Source: Sphingobacterium sp.
GTDB taxonomy: Bacteria; Bacteroidota; Bacteroidia; Sphingobacteriales; Sphingobacteriaceae
Length of the DNA stretch: 62,259 nt
NCBI GenBank assembly: GCA_029239355.1
Contig: JAQZAZ010000014.1
Span: forward strand, 1 to 62,259
Direction of reading: 5' to 3'
The position numbers and the translations under genes were made by a program. The notes under the pieces were generated by a model that saw nothing but the letters and a program-made list of their open reading frames with translations, did no database searches and was not told the origin of the DNA. Below, piece after piece: positions 17,179 to 27,397 of the stretch. Positions within the stretch are counted from its first letter, which is position 1. Each line of letters begins with the position of its first letter.

Positions 17179-19542
17179 TTAATAGTCCTTTTTTAACTCC
17201 ATCTCCCCTTTCAATCGAATATCATCGGATGATGCGCCAACCAGCAATTTGAATTTTCCTTTTTCTGTTTTCCATGCATTATTAATATTCCAAAGCTTGA
17301 GGTCTTCTTTGTTCAACTGGAATGTGTACCTCTCTTTCTGTCCCGATGCAATGGCTTTACGCTCGAATTTTTTCAATTGCATAACAGGAGTTACCACCGA
17401 ACTGATCTCATCGACAACATATAACTGTGCCACTTCATCGCCCGTCACAGGGCCTTTGTTTTCGACATCAAAGGATACGCTACAGACAAAATCATCAGTT
17501 CCTTCCGTCAATGCAACCTGTAGGTTGCTATACTCAAATTTACTGTAACTTAGTCCATAGCCAAAAGCATACAAAGGTTTGGCGGACATCTCCACATAAT
17601 CATGATGTTTGGGTTTTGTATGATTATAGTGTACAGGAAGTTGACCTACAGCGCGCGGCACTGAAATCGGTAGTCTGCCTGCAGGATTATAATCGCCAAA
17701 CAAAACATCGCCAATGGCCAACCCTCCCTCCTGGCCGGGATACCATGCATTTACGATCGCCGGAATATGTTCTGCAGCCCAGTTCAGATTGAGCGGTCTT
17801 CCCATAATGGTTACCAGCACCAACGGCTTCCCAGTTGCCTGGATCGCTTTCATCAGTCTTAATTGATCCCCCATCATATCCAGAGAGACGCGATCAAATC
17901 CTTCGCCACTTTCCATATCACTGACAGTATTCGGATCTACATTCGCCGCCCCGGTCGCTTGGTAGGAGGTTTTGAAATCTCTTGCACTGGAACCACCGAG
18001 AATTAAAATCACGGCATCTGCCTGCTGTGCCGCTGCTACCGCAGCTGGAATATCAGAATTTGCCGTATCACGGATAGCGCAACCTTTGATATAGTCAACT
18101 TGAGTTGCTTTACCTACAGCCGCACGGATACCTGTCAATACGGTCTGCACCTTACCATCGGCCTGAGGGGCAGTGTAATCACCCAATTGGTTATAGCCAT
18201 TGTCCGCATTCGGTCCAATCACCGCAATCCGTCGTAGAGATTTGCTTAATGGCAGGACATGTTGTTCATTTTTTAGCAAGATAATAGATTCCCGGGCAAC
18301 CTGCCGTGCAACAGACCTGTTCTGTGCAGTAGCAACTTTTTTAGCGACGAGTTTCTCATCCACAAAAGGACGATCAAATAGACCGAGGTTAAACTTCATG
18401 CGTAATACCCGGGACACTGCGGTATCCAATACGGCAGGTTCGACCAGACCTTCCTGCACCGCTTTCAATAGATTCGGGCCATATCCCGATCCGCTCAGAT
18501 CAACATCCAATCCTGCATGTATACTTTGTGAAGCCGCTTCCACTGCTGTTGCAGCGGTCGCATGCCCACCGTTGAGACCTGAGATACTCAATAGATCCGA
18601 AACCACAAATCCCTTGAATCCCCAGTCTTTGCGGAGAATATCTTTCAACAACCACGGATTTGCAGAGCAAGGGATACCGTCAATACTATTATATGCCGTC
18701 ATCACCGACCCTGCACCAGATTTAACGGCACGCTCGAAAGGTGGTAGGAAATACTGTCTTAAGCTCCGTTCACCGAAGGATACAGACTCCCCATTATGCC
18801 CACCATCCGGTGCAGCATAAGCTACAAAATGTTTTAATGTGCCAATAATTTTATCTTGCTGCCCCAGCTTTTGGCCCTGAAAACCACGGATCATGGCACT
18901 TCCCATCTGACTAATGAGGTAAGGGTCTTCGCCATAGGTTTCTTCTGTCCGGGACCAGCGTGGATCACGGGCCAGATCCAACACAGGGCCATAGCCATTT
19001 TTTCCACCCACAGCATAGGTTTCTTGCGCGATCGTCGATGCCATACGCTCAATCAAAACTGGATTCCAAGTACTGGCCTGCCCTATTGCTGTAGGAAATA
19101 CCGTGGCACCAATAGCCATGTGACCATGCGGAGCTTCTTCAGACAACAGCAACGGAATACCCAAGCGGGTACTGTCCAACATATACCGCTGGATGGCATT
19201 GGTCGCACGTGCGGCTTCTACCGGGCTAAGACCATTGATCAACGTTTTTTGCGTCCACGGATCGGCACGTAGCGTTGCCCACAATAATCCAATATGCTGC
19301 TCCCTTACCGCTTTCCTCAACTTATCGCTCACCCCAATTTGCTTTCCCTGCTTCTCATACATATCCCATCCGAGCAATTTGCTCAGCTGCCCGACCTTCT
19401 CTTCAACGGTCATACGTCCCAACAGATCTTTGACCCGTTGTTCGGTTCCGAGGCTGCTATTTTTATAAGGCAATTGTTGTGCGTAGAGCTGCGGATGAAG
19501 GAATGTTGACATTGCAGTCAGAAGTAATATTCGGAGTTTCAT
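17179..19542 (-). CDS. bglX: GH3 beta-glucosidase (BglX type)
   Basis: 787 aa. Signal peptide ends at AQQ near 22. GH3 N-terminal barrel: RVKDLLGRMTVEEKVGQL, LDLARDPRWSRTEETYGEDP, then GFVVSDLLS with the catalytic nucleophile Asp near 314. The C-terminal alpha/beta sandwich carries SGEGFDR (near 545, expected acid/base Glu) and GRPLNLNWAAEHIPAIVNAWYPGQE. A fibronectin-III-like domain closes the protein. Length and order match periplasmic BglX. It hydrolyses terminal beta-glucosides or related beta-glycosides. It is transcribed alone on the minus strand, convergent with the sialidase-like gene. A LacI-type operator candidate lies 68 bp upstream. Confidence 0.9.
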   Translation of the reverse strand: MKLRILLLTAMSTFLHPQLYAQQLPYKNSSLGTEQRVKDLLGRMTVEEKVGQLSKLLGWDMYEKQGKQIGVSDKLRKAVREQHIGLLWATLRADPWTQKTLINGLSPVEAARATNAIQRYMLDSTRLGIPLLLSEEAPHGHMAIGATVFPTAIGQASTWNPVLIERMASTIAQETYAVGGKNGYGPVLDLARDPRWSRTEETYGEDPYLISQMGSAMIRGFQGQKLGQQDKIIGTLKHFVAYAAPDGGHNGESVSFGERSLRQYFLPPFERAVKSGAGSVMTAYNSIDGIPCSANPWLLKDILRKDWGFKGFVVSDLLSISGLNGGHATAATAVEAASQSIHAGLDVDLSGSGYGPNLLKAVQEGLVEPAVLDTAVSRVLRMKFNLGLFDRPFVDEKLVAKKVATAQNRSVARQVARESIILLKNEQHVLPLSKSLRRIAVIGPNADNGYNQLGDYTAPQADGKVQTVLTGIRAAVGKATQVDYIKGCAIRDTANSDIPAAVAAAQQADAVILILGGSSARDFKTSYQATGAANVDPNTVSDMESGEGFDRVSLDMMGDQLRLMKAIQATGKPLVLVTIMGRPLNLNWAAEHIPAIVNAWYPGQEGGLAIGDVLFGDYNPAGRLPISVPRAVGQLPVHYNHTKPKHHDYVEMSAKPLYAFGYGLSYSKFEYSNLQVALTEGTDDFVCSVSFDVENKGPVTGDEVAQLYVVDEISSVVTPVMQLKKFERKAIASGQKERYTFQLNKEDLKLWNINNAWKTEKGKFKLLVGASSDDIRLKGEMELKKDY

Positions 19543-19609
19543 AAGTAGATTATTATTTTTCTATTTTCTATTCCTTTACGGAACTTAAATTTAAACATCA
19601 CACGATTAA

Positions 19610-19623
19610 TGCAACCGGTTTCA
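19610..19623. promoter_or_regulatory. Candidate LacI-family operator upstream of bglX
   Basis: TGCAACCGGTTTCA is a 14-bp near-perfect palindrome (6 of 7 arm pairs) with a central CG step, resembling LacI/CcpA-family operators. It lies 68 bp upstream of the GH3 start on the minus strand. No LacI gene is in the window, so this rests on pattern alone. Confidence 0.35.
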
Positions 19624-19778
19624 AAATACTAAATTAACGATTTAGCAGAAATAAACAAGTTAATATTTGTTTCCTTAGTCCTTTCGATAATCAAATTGGC
19701 AACGAACATATCTCGTTTATGCATAGCTGATCGAAGAATGTGATCTGTGATGCTGAAAATTAGCAATAAATATATTGA

Positions 19779-19812
19779 TAAAAAAGTAAGAAAGACGGCA
19801 AGCCGTCTTTCT
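19779..19812 (-). terminator. Terminator of phosphodiester module A
   Basis: AGAAAGACGGC (19789-19799) pairs exactly with GCCGTCTTTCT (19802-19812); on the minus strand a T-rich run follows (19779-19787). It lies 30 nt after the GDPD stop and closes the operon that starts at the ECF sigma gene. Confidence 0.75.
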
Positions 19813-19841
19813 AGTGAGTGTTATAGGAAATATACTACATA

Positions 19842-20687
19842 TTAAAATCCTTTAAGTACTTCTTGCCATAGATTGGGATAATCTGTCTGAATCAGCCGTA
19901 CAAAAGGATATTTTTCCAAAAACGACCGATAAATATCCTTTCCCCCCTTTCCTGCTTCATCGTCATATCCACCAAGGCTATTCATCCAAAAATAAATACC
20001 TTGCTGCCGCATTGTATTAAGCTTTTCGGTATCCGTAAACGACTCATCAAGATGAACGATTGACGTTATCTTCATTTGTAGAATGGCATTTAAATCTTTC
20101 ATACTGCGTGCCCGTGGAAAGAGCGTCACTCTTGGATTGAGTTTGTAAATCCTAGGCATATCCTTATAATCGTAAAGAAAAAACAACACCTCCTCTTCCA
20201 TCCCTTCTTTTTCAAGAAGATCATAGGTTTTCTTAATAAACTCTTTTCGATCTTCCTTAAAGTCTAGGTCTACAATAATTTTCCCTTTCGCTACGCGTAA
20301 AGCTTCTGTTAACGTTGGTACAACATGTTCCGAAGCTTCTCCATTAGCCTTGTTACGTAAGCGCAGCTGTTGAATCTCGGTAAAGGTATGTTTGGATACC
20401 TCCCCTTCTCCAGTTGTAGTGCGGTTTAAGGCTTTATCGTGCATGAGAACCAGTACACCGTCTTTGGTCGCTCTCACATCGACCTCAACTACTGAAACGC
20501 CTTGCCGAATGGCTTCTTCAATAGCAGCAATCGAATTTTCTGGCTGCTCCTGATGTGCGCCACGGTGGGCCGCAATATGCAGACTTTTTTTATCCAACCT
20601 TTTTAGTAAATCGACCGATTGCGCATATAAACTTGTCGTAGCACTTATGATTATACTAAACAATAGAGAAAATAGCATCTTTTTCAT
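19842..20687 (-). CDS. Glycerophosphodiester phosphodiesterase (GDPD), secreted
   Basis: 281 aa from the Met at 20687, chosen because it gives a clean signal peptide (MKKMLFSLLFSIIISATTSL, cleavage near YAQ); the frame is open up to an ATG at 20711. GDPD signature: AAHRGAHQEQPENS with the catalytic His, VVEVDVRATKDG with the metal-binding Glu/Asp, and VLMHD with the second His. It hydrolyses glycerophosphodiesters to glycerol 3-phosphate and an alcohol. It is last in module A, 49 nt after the metallophosphatase, so the pair can take a phosphodiester down to free phosphate outside the inner membrane. Confidence 0.9.
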   Translation of the reverse strand: MKKMLFSLLFSIIISATTSLYAQSVDLLKRLDKKSLHIAAHRGAHQEQPENSIAAIEEAIRQGVSVVEVDVRATKDGVLVLMHDKALNRTTTGEGEVSKHTFTEIQQLRLRNKANGEASEHVVPTLTEALRVAKGKIIVDLDFKEDRKEFIKKTYDLLEKEGMEEEVLFFLYDYKDMPRIYKLNPRVTLFPRARSMKDLNAILQMKITSIVHLDESFTDTEKLNTMRQQGIYFWMNSLGGYDDEAGKGGKDIYRSFLEKYPFVRLIQTDYPNLWQEVLKGF

Positions 20688-20736
20688 GGTATACAGATAT
20701 TTTTTAAACAATCATTTATTCAGCTATCAGGTGAAG

Positions 20737-21930
20737 TCATTTTTTTGACAGTTCAAATGAATCAAACAATTGTCCATTCAACTTATAACTTGCAAAATAG
20801 AGCTTATCTGACCTGAGTTTTATCACTTGGTACAGCTGTGTTTGCTCCGTTGCAACATCCATCCATCGTTCAGAATCGGACTCGTACATCTTCGGTCCGG
20901 CTACCGACAATAGGTATACAGGACGCTTTCGACCAAGGCTGCCCCGAGCATAGGTATGGTCATGGCCCTGTAGAACCAGATCAACGCCATATTTTTCCAA
21001 AATGGGTTTAAATCGTTCTCTTAATATCGTATTATCACGACTTTTTGCTGTAGAATATACCGGGTGATGCATCACGACAATATTCCATTTTTTTGTGGAA
21101 GAGGATAGTACGCTCTCCAGCCATTTTTCTTGTGTGTAAGCCGCTACGGAATCCAACATAATTAATTGGGAATTCAATGAAACTATCCGCAGATCCTGAT
21201 AATCCAAGTAGTAAACGGCGTCCTGCAATCCCTCCGGCCCATTTTTTGGCAGGTTAAACTGTACTTTCCAGTGCGGATCCAAAACCAGACGTCCAGTTGA
21301 ATCCCTTCTGTATTCATGATTCCCGGGGGTGGGGACCGCAGGTATCATTTGATGAATAAACCCTGACCCCTCATACCATTCGGCCCATTCTTCGTCCGTA
21401 TTTGAGCGATTGATCAGATCACCGGCGTGAACAATAAAGCGGGCATTTGGTTCCTGCTGAAAAGCACGCCGGATCGTCCTTGACCAGCGCGAGCGTAAGT
21501 CATTCTGTGCATCCCCCAGGTAGATAAAAGAAAAATCCCCCGATTTTTCTGCCGTTTTAAATTGATTCCATGGGCTCCAATGTATACCGTCACCGACACG
21601 ATAGGTATAGGTCGTTCCGGGTTTCAAATTCCGAAAGCTAACTTGATTATAAGCATCCTGCTGCTTTCCCCTTTCCAGGTACGCACGTGTGCCTTCAACT
21701 GTCTGCGCTTTTGTTTCAAAATCGGGATAGCTTTGTTCTTCGGCAATCTGCCCGATTATTTTATTCCCGCCACTGGCCGTGCGCCAGGAAACCGACTGGG
21801 AGCTGCCGGGATCATCAGACCAGGTCAACATAATCCGGTCTGGTTGCATGCCAGTCGCTCCCGACTGAGCCCGCCCATGCATCGCGGAACAGCATAATGC
21901 TATTGCTAAAAAAAGAGGTTTTATTTTCAT
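20737..21930 (-). CDS. Purple-acid-phosphatase-like metallophosphoesterase
   Basis: 397 aa, signal peptide ending near HGRAQ. An N-terminal fibronectin-like purple-acid-phosphatase domain (MLTWSDDPGSSQSVSWRT) precedes a calcineurin-type fold. All metal-site motifs are visible in order: YLGDAQND, HAGDLINR, PGNHEY, MHHPVY and GHDHTYARG. It should remove phosphate from monoesters in the periplasm or at the surface. It sits 31 nt after SusD and just before GDPD, so its substrate probably enters through the SusCD pair of the same operon or is cleaved outside first. Confidence 0.9.
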   Translation of the reverse strand: MKIKPLFLAIALCCSAMHGRAQSGATGMQPDRIMLTWSDDPGSSQSVSWRTASGGNKIIGQIAEEQSYPDFETKAQTVEGTRAYLERGKQQDAYNQVSFRNLKPGTTYTYRVGDGIHWSPWNQFKTAEKSGDFSFIYLGDAQNDLRSRWSRTIRRAFQQEPNARFIVHAGDLINRSNTDEEWAEWYEGSGFIHQMIPAVPTPGNHEYRRDSTGRLVLDPHWKVQFNLPKNGPEGLQDAVYYLDYQDLRIVSLNSQLIMLDSVAAYTQEKWLESVLSSSTKKWNIVVMHHPVYSTAKSRDNTILRERFKPILEKYGVDLVLQGHDHTYARGSLGRKRPVYLLSVAGPKMYESDSERWMDVATEQTQLYQVIKLRSDKLYFASYKLNGQLFDSFELSKK

Positions 21931-21961
21931 TGCTTTTTTATTTTTAATCTATGTTGTTTTT

Positions 21962-23614
21962 TTACCAGGGTTTGCCCGTCCCCTGCAATAACCAAGGTTT
22001 GGACCAAGCACTATTTTCATTATCAGCCTGCGAATACGCTGTTTTCTCGATACGGCTTAATGCCTCTTCGGCATTCTTTTGATTTACACTTATTTCTGTC
22101 TGCATATAGGGTACACGGACCGGAAGCTGCGTACGGATCGCCGCAGGACCAGCTTTCAACTTCGGATACCCTGTCCTCCGGTAATCAAACCAAGCTTGGG
22201 CCCCAGTGGACCAGCTTGCAATCCATTTTTGCTCGATAATCTGTACCTGTGTATTTTCAAAAATTACACCCTTCTGGCGGATATAATTTGCGTAATCCGC
22301 AGTTTTCCCCCAGCTATTTAACGAGGCTTGAATGCCACGTTCATAATACGATCGCGCAGTCTCTGGTACAGCCCAGCCCTTCCAGGCTGCTTCCGCCAAG
22401 ATAAACTGTACTTCCGCCGCAGTCAACAACCTCGCTTTGAGCAAATCTCCTTTGGCCGAGCGATAGATATCGTTAAGGTATGAAACATGAGGATTGATGG
22501 AAGTCTGTCCTGGTGTTGGATTCAAATTATAGGCGGAAGGATTTTTCGATCCGCTTGGCGGTAGGCCCACATAATCCTTGTCTGTATCAATAGGTATCCC
22601 CTTGACCACGTCGGGTGACACGATGCGAATGCCGTTAACAATTTTATCAGTACCCGCGGGTACTGTGCTGCTCACTTCGATCGGTATCTCCACCTTTTTC
22701 GCCCACACGGCCAGACGTGGATCGCTTAATTCCTGAAGTCGATCCACCAATGTCGCACACATTTTCATCCTCCTGAAATTGCTTCCACTGGCATCATATA
22801 AAGTGTTTGATGGCCAGGAGTCATCTGCGTTATTACCGACAAAATCCATCAGTACGTCGTCTGTCGAATTGGTGATCAGTGGAAACTTATCCGGATTGGC
22901 CAGCATGTTTTCAACCCCCTGCTTGGAAAATGCATTTGCCTTCTCCGAGACACGCATGTAATACCTCAAGGCTAATGAATTAGCAAAACGACGCCATTTT
23001 GAGGCTTTACCATCAAAATATACATCGGCATTTGCCAGCACCTCATACGATGCATCCGGCCGTGATAAGAGCTCATTTGCCTGGTTTAGTTCCTCGATAA
23101 TTCCTTTGTAGATCACTTCTTGGCTATCATACTTTGGAAAATTATATTTTGTATCCCCAAGTTCTGCTTTCAGGGCCTCCGTATAAGGCGCATCACCCCA
23201 TAAGTCAGCGATCAATCCAAACAGATAAGCACGCATCACCAGGGCGACACCCTGATGGAAATCCAGTCCCAAATTCTCTGCGCGTTTACGCATCAGTTCG
23301 TTATCCCGCAGATAGCCATAATAGCTATCCCAGCTCAAAATCCCACCCGTCCATTCATAGTCATTATGCGAGTTGAACCAAGCATCGAACTGTGTATGTT
23401 GAATCACTCCACCAAGATCGGAGAAACTTAATTCATTGTATTTTTTTGCTGTTCCCGTTAATATCGTTGGCAATAGCAAATTGGGATTTGCATCCTCTTC
23501 ACTTACACCATTCGGATTGATATTGAGCTCTGTCAAGTCTTTACAGGCAGAAATACTCAGAATCATCCCTAAGGTAATAAGCATTGTCGTTAATGTCTTT
23601 AACTGATTTTTCAT
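21962..23614 (-). CDS. SusD/RagB-like lipoprotein of phosphodiester module A
   Basis: 550 aa with lipobox SISAC (Cys near 24). SusD features: LMRAYLFGLIADLWGDAPYTEA, WRRFANSLALRYYMRVSEK, FILAEAAWKGW and TGAQAWFDYRRTGYPKL. It partners the SusC whose stop lies 14 nt upstream in the transcript. Linked to two phosphoesterases, its ligand may be a phosphorylated or phosphodiester-containing molecule (inference from context only). Confidence 0.93.
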   Translation of the reverse strand: MKNQLKTLTTMLITLGMILSISACKDLTELNINPNGVSEEDANPNLLLPTILTGTAKKYNELSFSDLGGVIQHTQFDAWFNSHNDYEWTGGILSWDSYYGYLRDNELMRKRAENLGLDFHQGVALVMRAYLFGLIADLWGDAPYTEALKAELGDTKYNFPKYDSQEVIYKGIIEELNQANELLSRPDASYEVLANADVYFDGKASKWRRFANSLALRYYMRVSEKANAFSKQGVENMLANPDKFPLITNSTDDVLMDFVGNNADDSWPSNTLYDASGSNFRRMKMCATLVDRLQELSDPRLAVWAKKVEIPIEVSSTVPAGTDKIVNGIRIVSPDVVKGIPIDTDKDYVGLPPSGSKNPSAYNLNPTPGQTSINPHVSYLNDIYRSAKGDLLKARLLTAAEVQFILAEAAWKGWAVPETARSYYERGIQASLNSWGKTADYANYIRQKGVIFENTQVQIIEQKWIASWSTGAQAWFDYRRTGYPKLKAGPAAIRTQLPVRVPYMQTEISVNQKNAEEALSRIEKTAYSQADNENSAWSKPWLLQGTGKPW

Positions 23615-23628
23615 CGTTATTACAGGTG

Positions 23629-26600
23629 CTAAAATGTCACATTTACTTTAAATCCGATCGGCATTGACCAAGGTGTGACGTTATAACGTTCAATCCCTTG
23701 TTTAAATCCTATGCCTGTTTCAGGTTGGAAAGCCATCTCTGGATCTATTCCCACCTTCGCTTTGGTCCATAAGATTAGATTGCGTGTATAAAGGCTTAGA
23801 CTTCCATTCGTTATACCCAGCCGCTTCAACCATTTCCCCGACAGATCATAGCTGAAAGAAAGTTCACGGAGTTTAATAAATGAAGCATCGAACGTTGCGG
23901 CATTCATAAAGTCCCAGGGATAGTTATCCGAGTAAGCAACATATTGGGTGCCTTCGGCTCCCAGATTTTCAGTATACCCCGTAATATTACCCTTATCATC
24001 ATATTGGGCAATGACCCCGGGGTTAAACACGCCGAAATTTCCGGTGACACCGCCTACATTCACAGGATAACCGCCATAGGCCTCTCCCGGTCCGCCAACA
24101 ATCGGATAACGATTACCTTGCACACGCACCAGATTATTATCTATCAAATAATTTCGAAGTGTTTCGCCCGTCATGCCGTTGGGGTTGATCAACTGATCTA
24201 GAAAACGCTGCGTAGTCAGGTTAGATTCAAAATACCGATAAGTCTGCGACATGAATTTCCCACCAAAACGCATATCTGCGGCAATATTCATTGTCCACTT
24301 TTTATACCTTAGGCTGGATTGCAGGCCCATGCTAAAATCTGGATTAAAATTTCCGATCTTATTTCGGCTATTGTTGATCCGTACGGCCTGCCAGGTGCCA
24401 TTTTTGTTTAGGATCGGAAATCCGTAATAAGGTGATGACTGATCTTCGACTGTCACCAGCTTTGAATCGTACAAATCTCCTATTTCCTCCCCTACATAGG
24501 TGCGTGCTCCACCTCTGCCGTCGGTCCAAAAAGTATAAAATTCTACACCTTCCGATAACTCATCAATACGGGTGCGGTTACGGTGCCAGTTCACCCCGAG
24601 ATCCCAAGACCAATTTTGTTTGGCGATAGGCCGTCCCGAAAGGGCCAGCTCGATCCCCCGGCTACTCAATAATCCGGCGTTGATATTTTTTGCATTGAAC
24701 CCACTTGAACTCGGAAGTGTCGTAGAGATGATCTGGTTTTTATTTTCCAGCTTATAGTAAGTCCCCTCAAATTTTAAGCGGTTATTCCACAGGCCGAGAT
24801 CCATACCCAACTCATAGGATGTTGCGATCTCGGGCTTCAGGTCCGGAACCAGTAGCGCTCCGGAACGCGTCAGCCGCAGCACATCACCCCAACTTCCCGG
24901 ATTGCTCAGCACATTGGATAGGTTATAGGGATAGGTATCATTTCCTACACGTGCGATCCCAACCCTAAGCTTCATTGAATTAATATCTTTTGGTAGCTTC
25001 AATACCTGATTGGCCAGTATACTTAACGATGCCGAAGGATAAAAATATGACCGGTTGTCTACCGGAAGTGTACTTGACCAATCGTTACGCCCTGTCAGAT
25101 CTAAGTAAACCATATCACGGTAACTCAGATTCACCAATCCATACACACTGTTTATCGCCCTTTCGGAGGTTGAACTGTAAAAGTCAAGATTCAGTGGGCT
25201 GATGTTGGCCAATGTATATAAGCCCGGTGTAATCAGTCCCGCGCCATTCTTTGATGTATTTTGCACCGACTTACCGCGATTGTAACGCAAATTGCCGCCC
25301 AGTGAGCCAGTCGCATTGAAAGCACCCATTTTCTTCGTGTAAGTGGTCAGAAAATCAATATTCTGTTCCATATTCATCAGATTCACGATACCGTAGGCAC
25401 CACGGGGCTCGTTCGTGTAGCTATACGGGATTTTTGTTTCCCTATTCTCCCAGTATACATCTGTTGCATACCGCAGCATAGCCGTCCAGTCTTTTTTTAT
25501 TGTCCAGTCCAGTCTTAGATTTCCAAATACACGATCCCGGGTGAAGGCATTGTTAACGCCATAAGCCAAAAAATATGGATTATTATGATTGCCTATGGAT
25601 TGGGAGCGCTGCTGTATCTGCTCTTGCCCGGGTAGCCAATAATCCTTTAGATCCAGTATATTGATATGAGGAGCGACCTCATACGCTGCCTGAATGGGAT
25701 TGGTTCCGCGATTTCCTGCAGGTCTATTATTTGAATTATTTCGGCTCGCATCCAGTGAAAGCCCTAAGGTCAGGCTCTTTCGAAGTCGCATTGTTGAATT
25801 GATATTCAGCGTATTTCGAAAAAGGTCTGAATTGGGAATAATCCCTTTATTTGCCATATTGGAGTACGAAAAACGATAATCCAATTGTTCGGCGCGATTA
25901 CTCAGGGAAATACCGTTGGAACTTGTGATACCCGTTTGCACAAAATTCCTGATGTTGTCCGGATGCGATTTCAATTCCGTTGGGATCGGTTTACCTTGTT
26001 CATCAAGTGGGCTATTCCATTGAACAGCCTTATATCCTTTATCCAAGGCGGGGCCGACCATCGCACTTGACTCCTCTTCAATGATTAAATTTCCGGGCTG
26101 GTCACCTGGTTTCCAGGGCATTGTACCGCTGGCAAACTTATTATGCAGGTCTATAAACTTATAGGGGATATCAAATACTGTGTTGCTATTGACAGAAATC
26201 GTCATTTTTTCGGCATTCTTTCCGGTCTTAGTGGTAATTAATACAACACCATTGCCCGCCCTGGAACCATAAAGAGCCGCAGCACTTGGCCCCTTCAAGA
26301 TTGAGATATTCTCAATATCTTCGGGATTGATATTGGCAATTGCATTACCATAATCGACTTTATTGTCATCCCCGATCTGACCGATATTATTTAAGCCATT
26401 CATCAATGGTACACCATCAACAACAAAAAGCGGTTGATTGTCGGTGCTCAATGAGGAAGCTCCCCGAATCACCATATTAACCGTCGAACCTGTTGGTCCT
26501 GTTGAACTGATCGACACTCCGGGGACTTTTCCCGCCATTCCGACTAAAAAATTATCATTGTTAACGCGGTTAAGATCTTCACCTTTAATCTTTCCAACGG

Positions 26601-27282
26601 AATAGCCCAAGGAACGGTCCTGACGTTTGATTCCTAGTGCTGTTACCACAACTTCATCGAGCGCATGATCATTCCTTTGTAGGATCACCTGATGTACAGC
26701 ATTATTTTTGTCGTCCAGCTTCAAATTATAGCGCTCTTTTTTCTCATAGCCAACATGTGTTATCCTCAGACTATATTCACCTTCCGGCAGTTTGAAGATT
26801 ACTTCCCCCTTTGCGTTAGACAAGCTATGCTGCCCCATCTCAAGTACCTGCACCGAAGCACCAGTTACAGGTTTGTTGTCCCCATCCAGAATCTGTAGTT
26901 TCAGCTGATAGGAGTTTTGTTTACTTGTATTGCGAATAAGGACAATCCCACCCGAGACTTTCCTCGATTGGATAGCAGTGCCTTTTAAAATATAATTCAA
27001 TACTTCGTCGAAACGTGCATTGCGGAATACCTTTTCAGTTATTGCTACACGCTCGAGCTGGAGAATATTTCGATCATAGCCAATAGCTTGACCTGTTTCT
27101 TGTGATAGCTGGAGCACAGCTTGTGCCGCATTCCCACTACGAAGGTGAATATTGATCAGATCTCCGGGTATCAGATTGATACGATCCATCGGCCTGGCAG
27201 TACTATTTGTTCCCGAAATAGAAAGAACCGAACAGAGCGTGAGCTTTGCCGCCAGGCTAGTGAGCTTTATTATTTTATACAT
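23629..27282 (-). CDS. SusC/RagA TonB-linked transporter with STN signalling domain (module A)
   Basis: 1217 aa, the longest SusC of the window. Signal region to about 30, then an STN domain about 38-118 (INIHLRSGNAAQAVLQLSQE through GTAIQSRKVSGGIVLI), a carboxypeptidase-regulatory-like domain about 128-205, a plug (DEVVVTALGIKRQDRSLGYS, VIRGASSLS, FVVDGVPLMNG, SILKGPSAAALYGSRAG) and a barrel ending in F. STN domains contact FecR anti-sigma factors, and a FecR gene lies 115 nt upstream. Uptake of the ligand is therefore expected to induce its own operon. Substrate unknown; downstream phosphoesterases suggest a phosphodiester. Confidence 0.95.
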   Translation of the reverse strand: MYKIIKLTSLAAKLTLCSVLSISGTNSTARPMDRINLIPGDLINIHLRSGNAAQAVLQLSQETGQAIGYDRNILQLERVAITEKVFRNARFDEVLNYILKGTAIQSRKVSGGIVLIRNTSKQNSYQLKLQILDGDNKPVTGASVQVLEMGQHSLSNAKGEVIFKLPEGEYSLRITHVGYEKKERYNLKLDDKNNAVHQVILQRNDHALDEVVVTALGIKRQDRSLGYSVGKIKGEDLNRVNNDNFLVGMAGKVPGVSISSTGPTGSTVNMVIRGASSLSTDNQPLFVVDGVPLMNGLNNIGQIGDDNKVDYGNAIANINPEDIENISILKGPSAAALYGSRAGNGVVLITTKTGKNAEKMTISVNSNTVFDIPYKFIDLHNKFASGTMPWKPGDQPGNLIIEEESSAMVGPALDKGYKAVQWNSPLDEQGKPIPTELKSHPDNIRNFVQTGITSSNGISLSNRAEQLDYRFSYSNMANKGIIPNSDLFRNTLNINSTMRLRKSLTLGLSLDASRNNSNNRPAGNRGTNPIQAAYEVAPHINILDLKDYWLPGQEQIQQRSQSIGNHNNPYFLAYGVNNAFTRDRVFGNLRLDWTIKKDWTAMLRYATDVYWENRETKIPYSYTNEPRGAYGIVNLMNMEQNIDFLTTYTKKMGAFNATGSLGGNLRYNRGKSVQNTSKNGAGLITPGLYTLANISPLNLDFYSSTSERAINSVYGLVNLSYRDMVYLDLTGRNDWSSTLPVDNRSYFYPSASLSILANQVLKLPKDINSMKLRVGIARVGNDTYPYNLSNVLSNPGSWGDVLRLTRSGALLVPDLKPEIATSYELGMDLGLWNNRLKFEGTYYKLENKNQIISTTLPSSSGFNAKNINAGLLSSRGIELALSGRPIAKQNWSWDLGVNWHRNRTRIDELSEGVEFYTFWTDGRGGARTYVGEEIGDLYDSKLVTVEDQSSPYYGFPILNKNGTWQAVRINNSRNKIGNFNPDFSMGLQSSLRYKKWTMNIAADMRFGGKFMSQTYRYFESNLTTQRFLDQLINPNGMTGETLRNYLIDNNLVRVQGNRYPIVGGPGEAYGGYPVNVGGVTGNFGVFNPGVIAQYDDKGNITGYTENLGAEGTQYVAYSDNYPWDFMNAATFDASFIKLRELSFSYDLSGKWLKRLGITNGSLSLYTRNLILWTKAKVGIDPEMAFQPETGIGFKQGIERYNVTPWSMPIGFKVNVTF

Positions 27283-27397
27283 ATATTTGTATGAATGTTT
27301 TTAACATGACTTATTAAGGTGCTCACTGGTCGATTTAGCGGTTTGCCAGATGAGCACTTTTCCATTGGTAGATTTTCTTCCGTTTCTGCTATGCAGC

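Noticed and set aside
18200..18820. 206-codon open frame antisense to the GH3 gene
   Set aside because: It lies wholly inside a well-supported GH3 gene on the other strand, has no recognisable domain, and its composition is that of a reverse-strand shadow.
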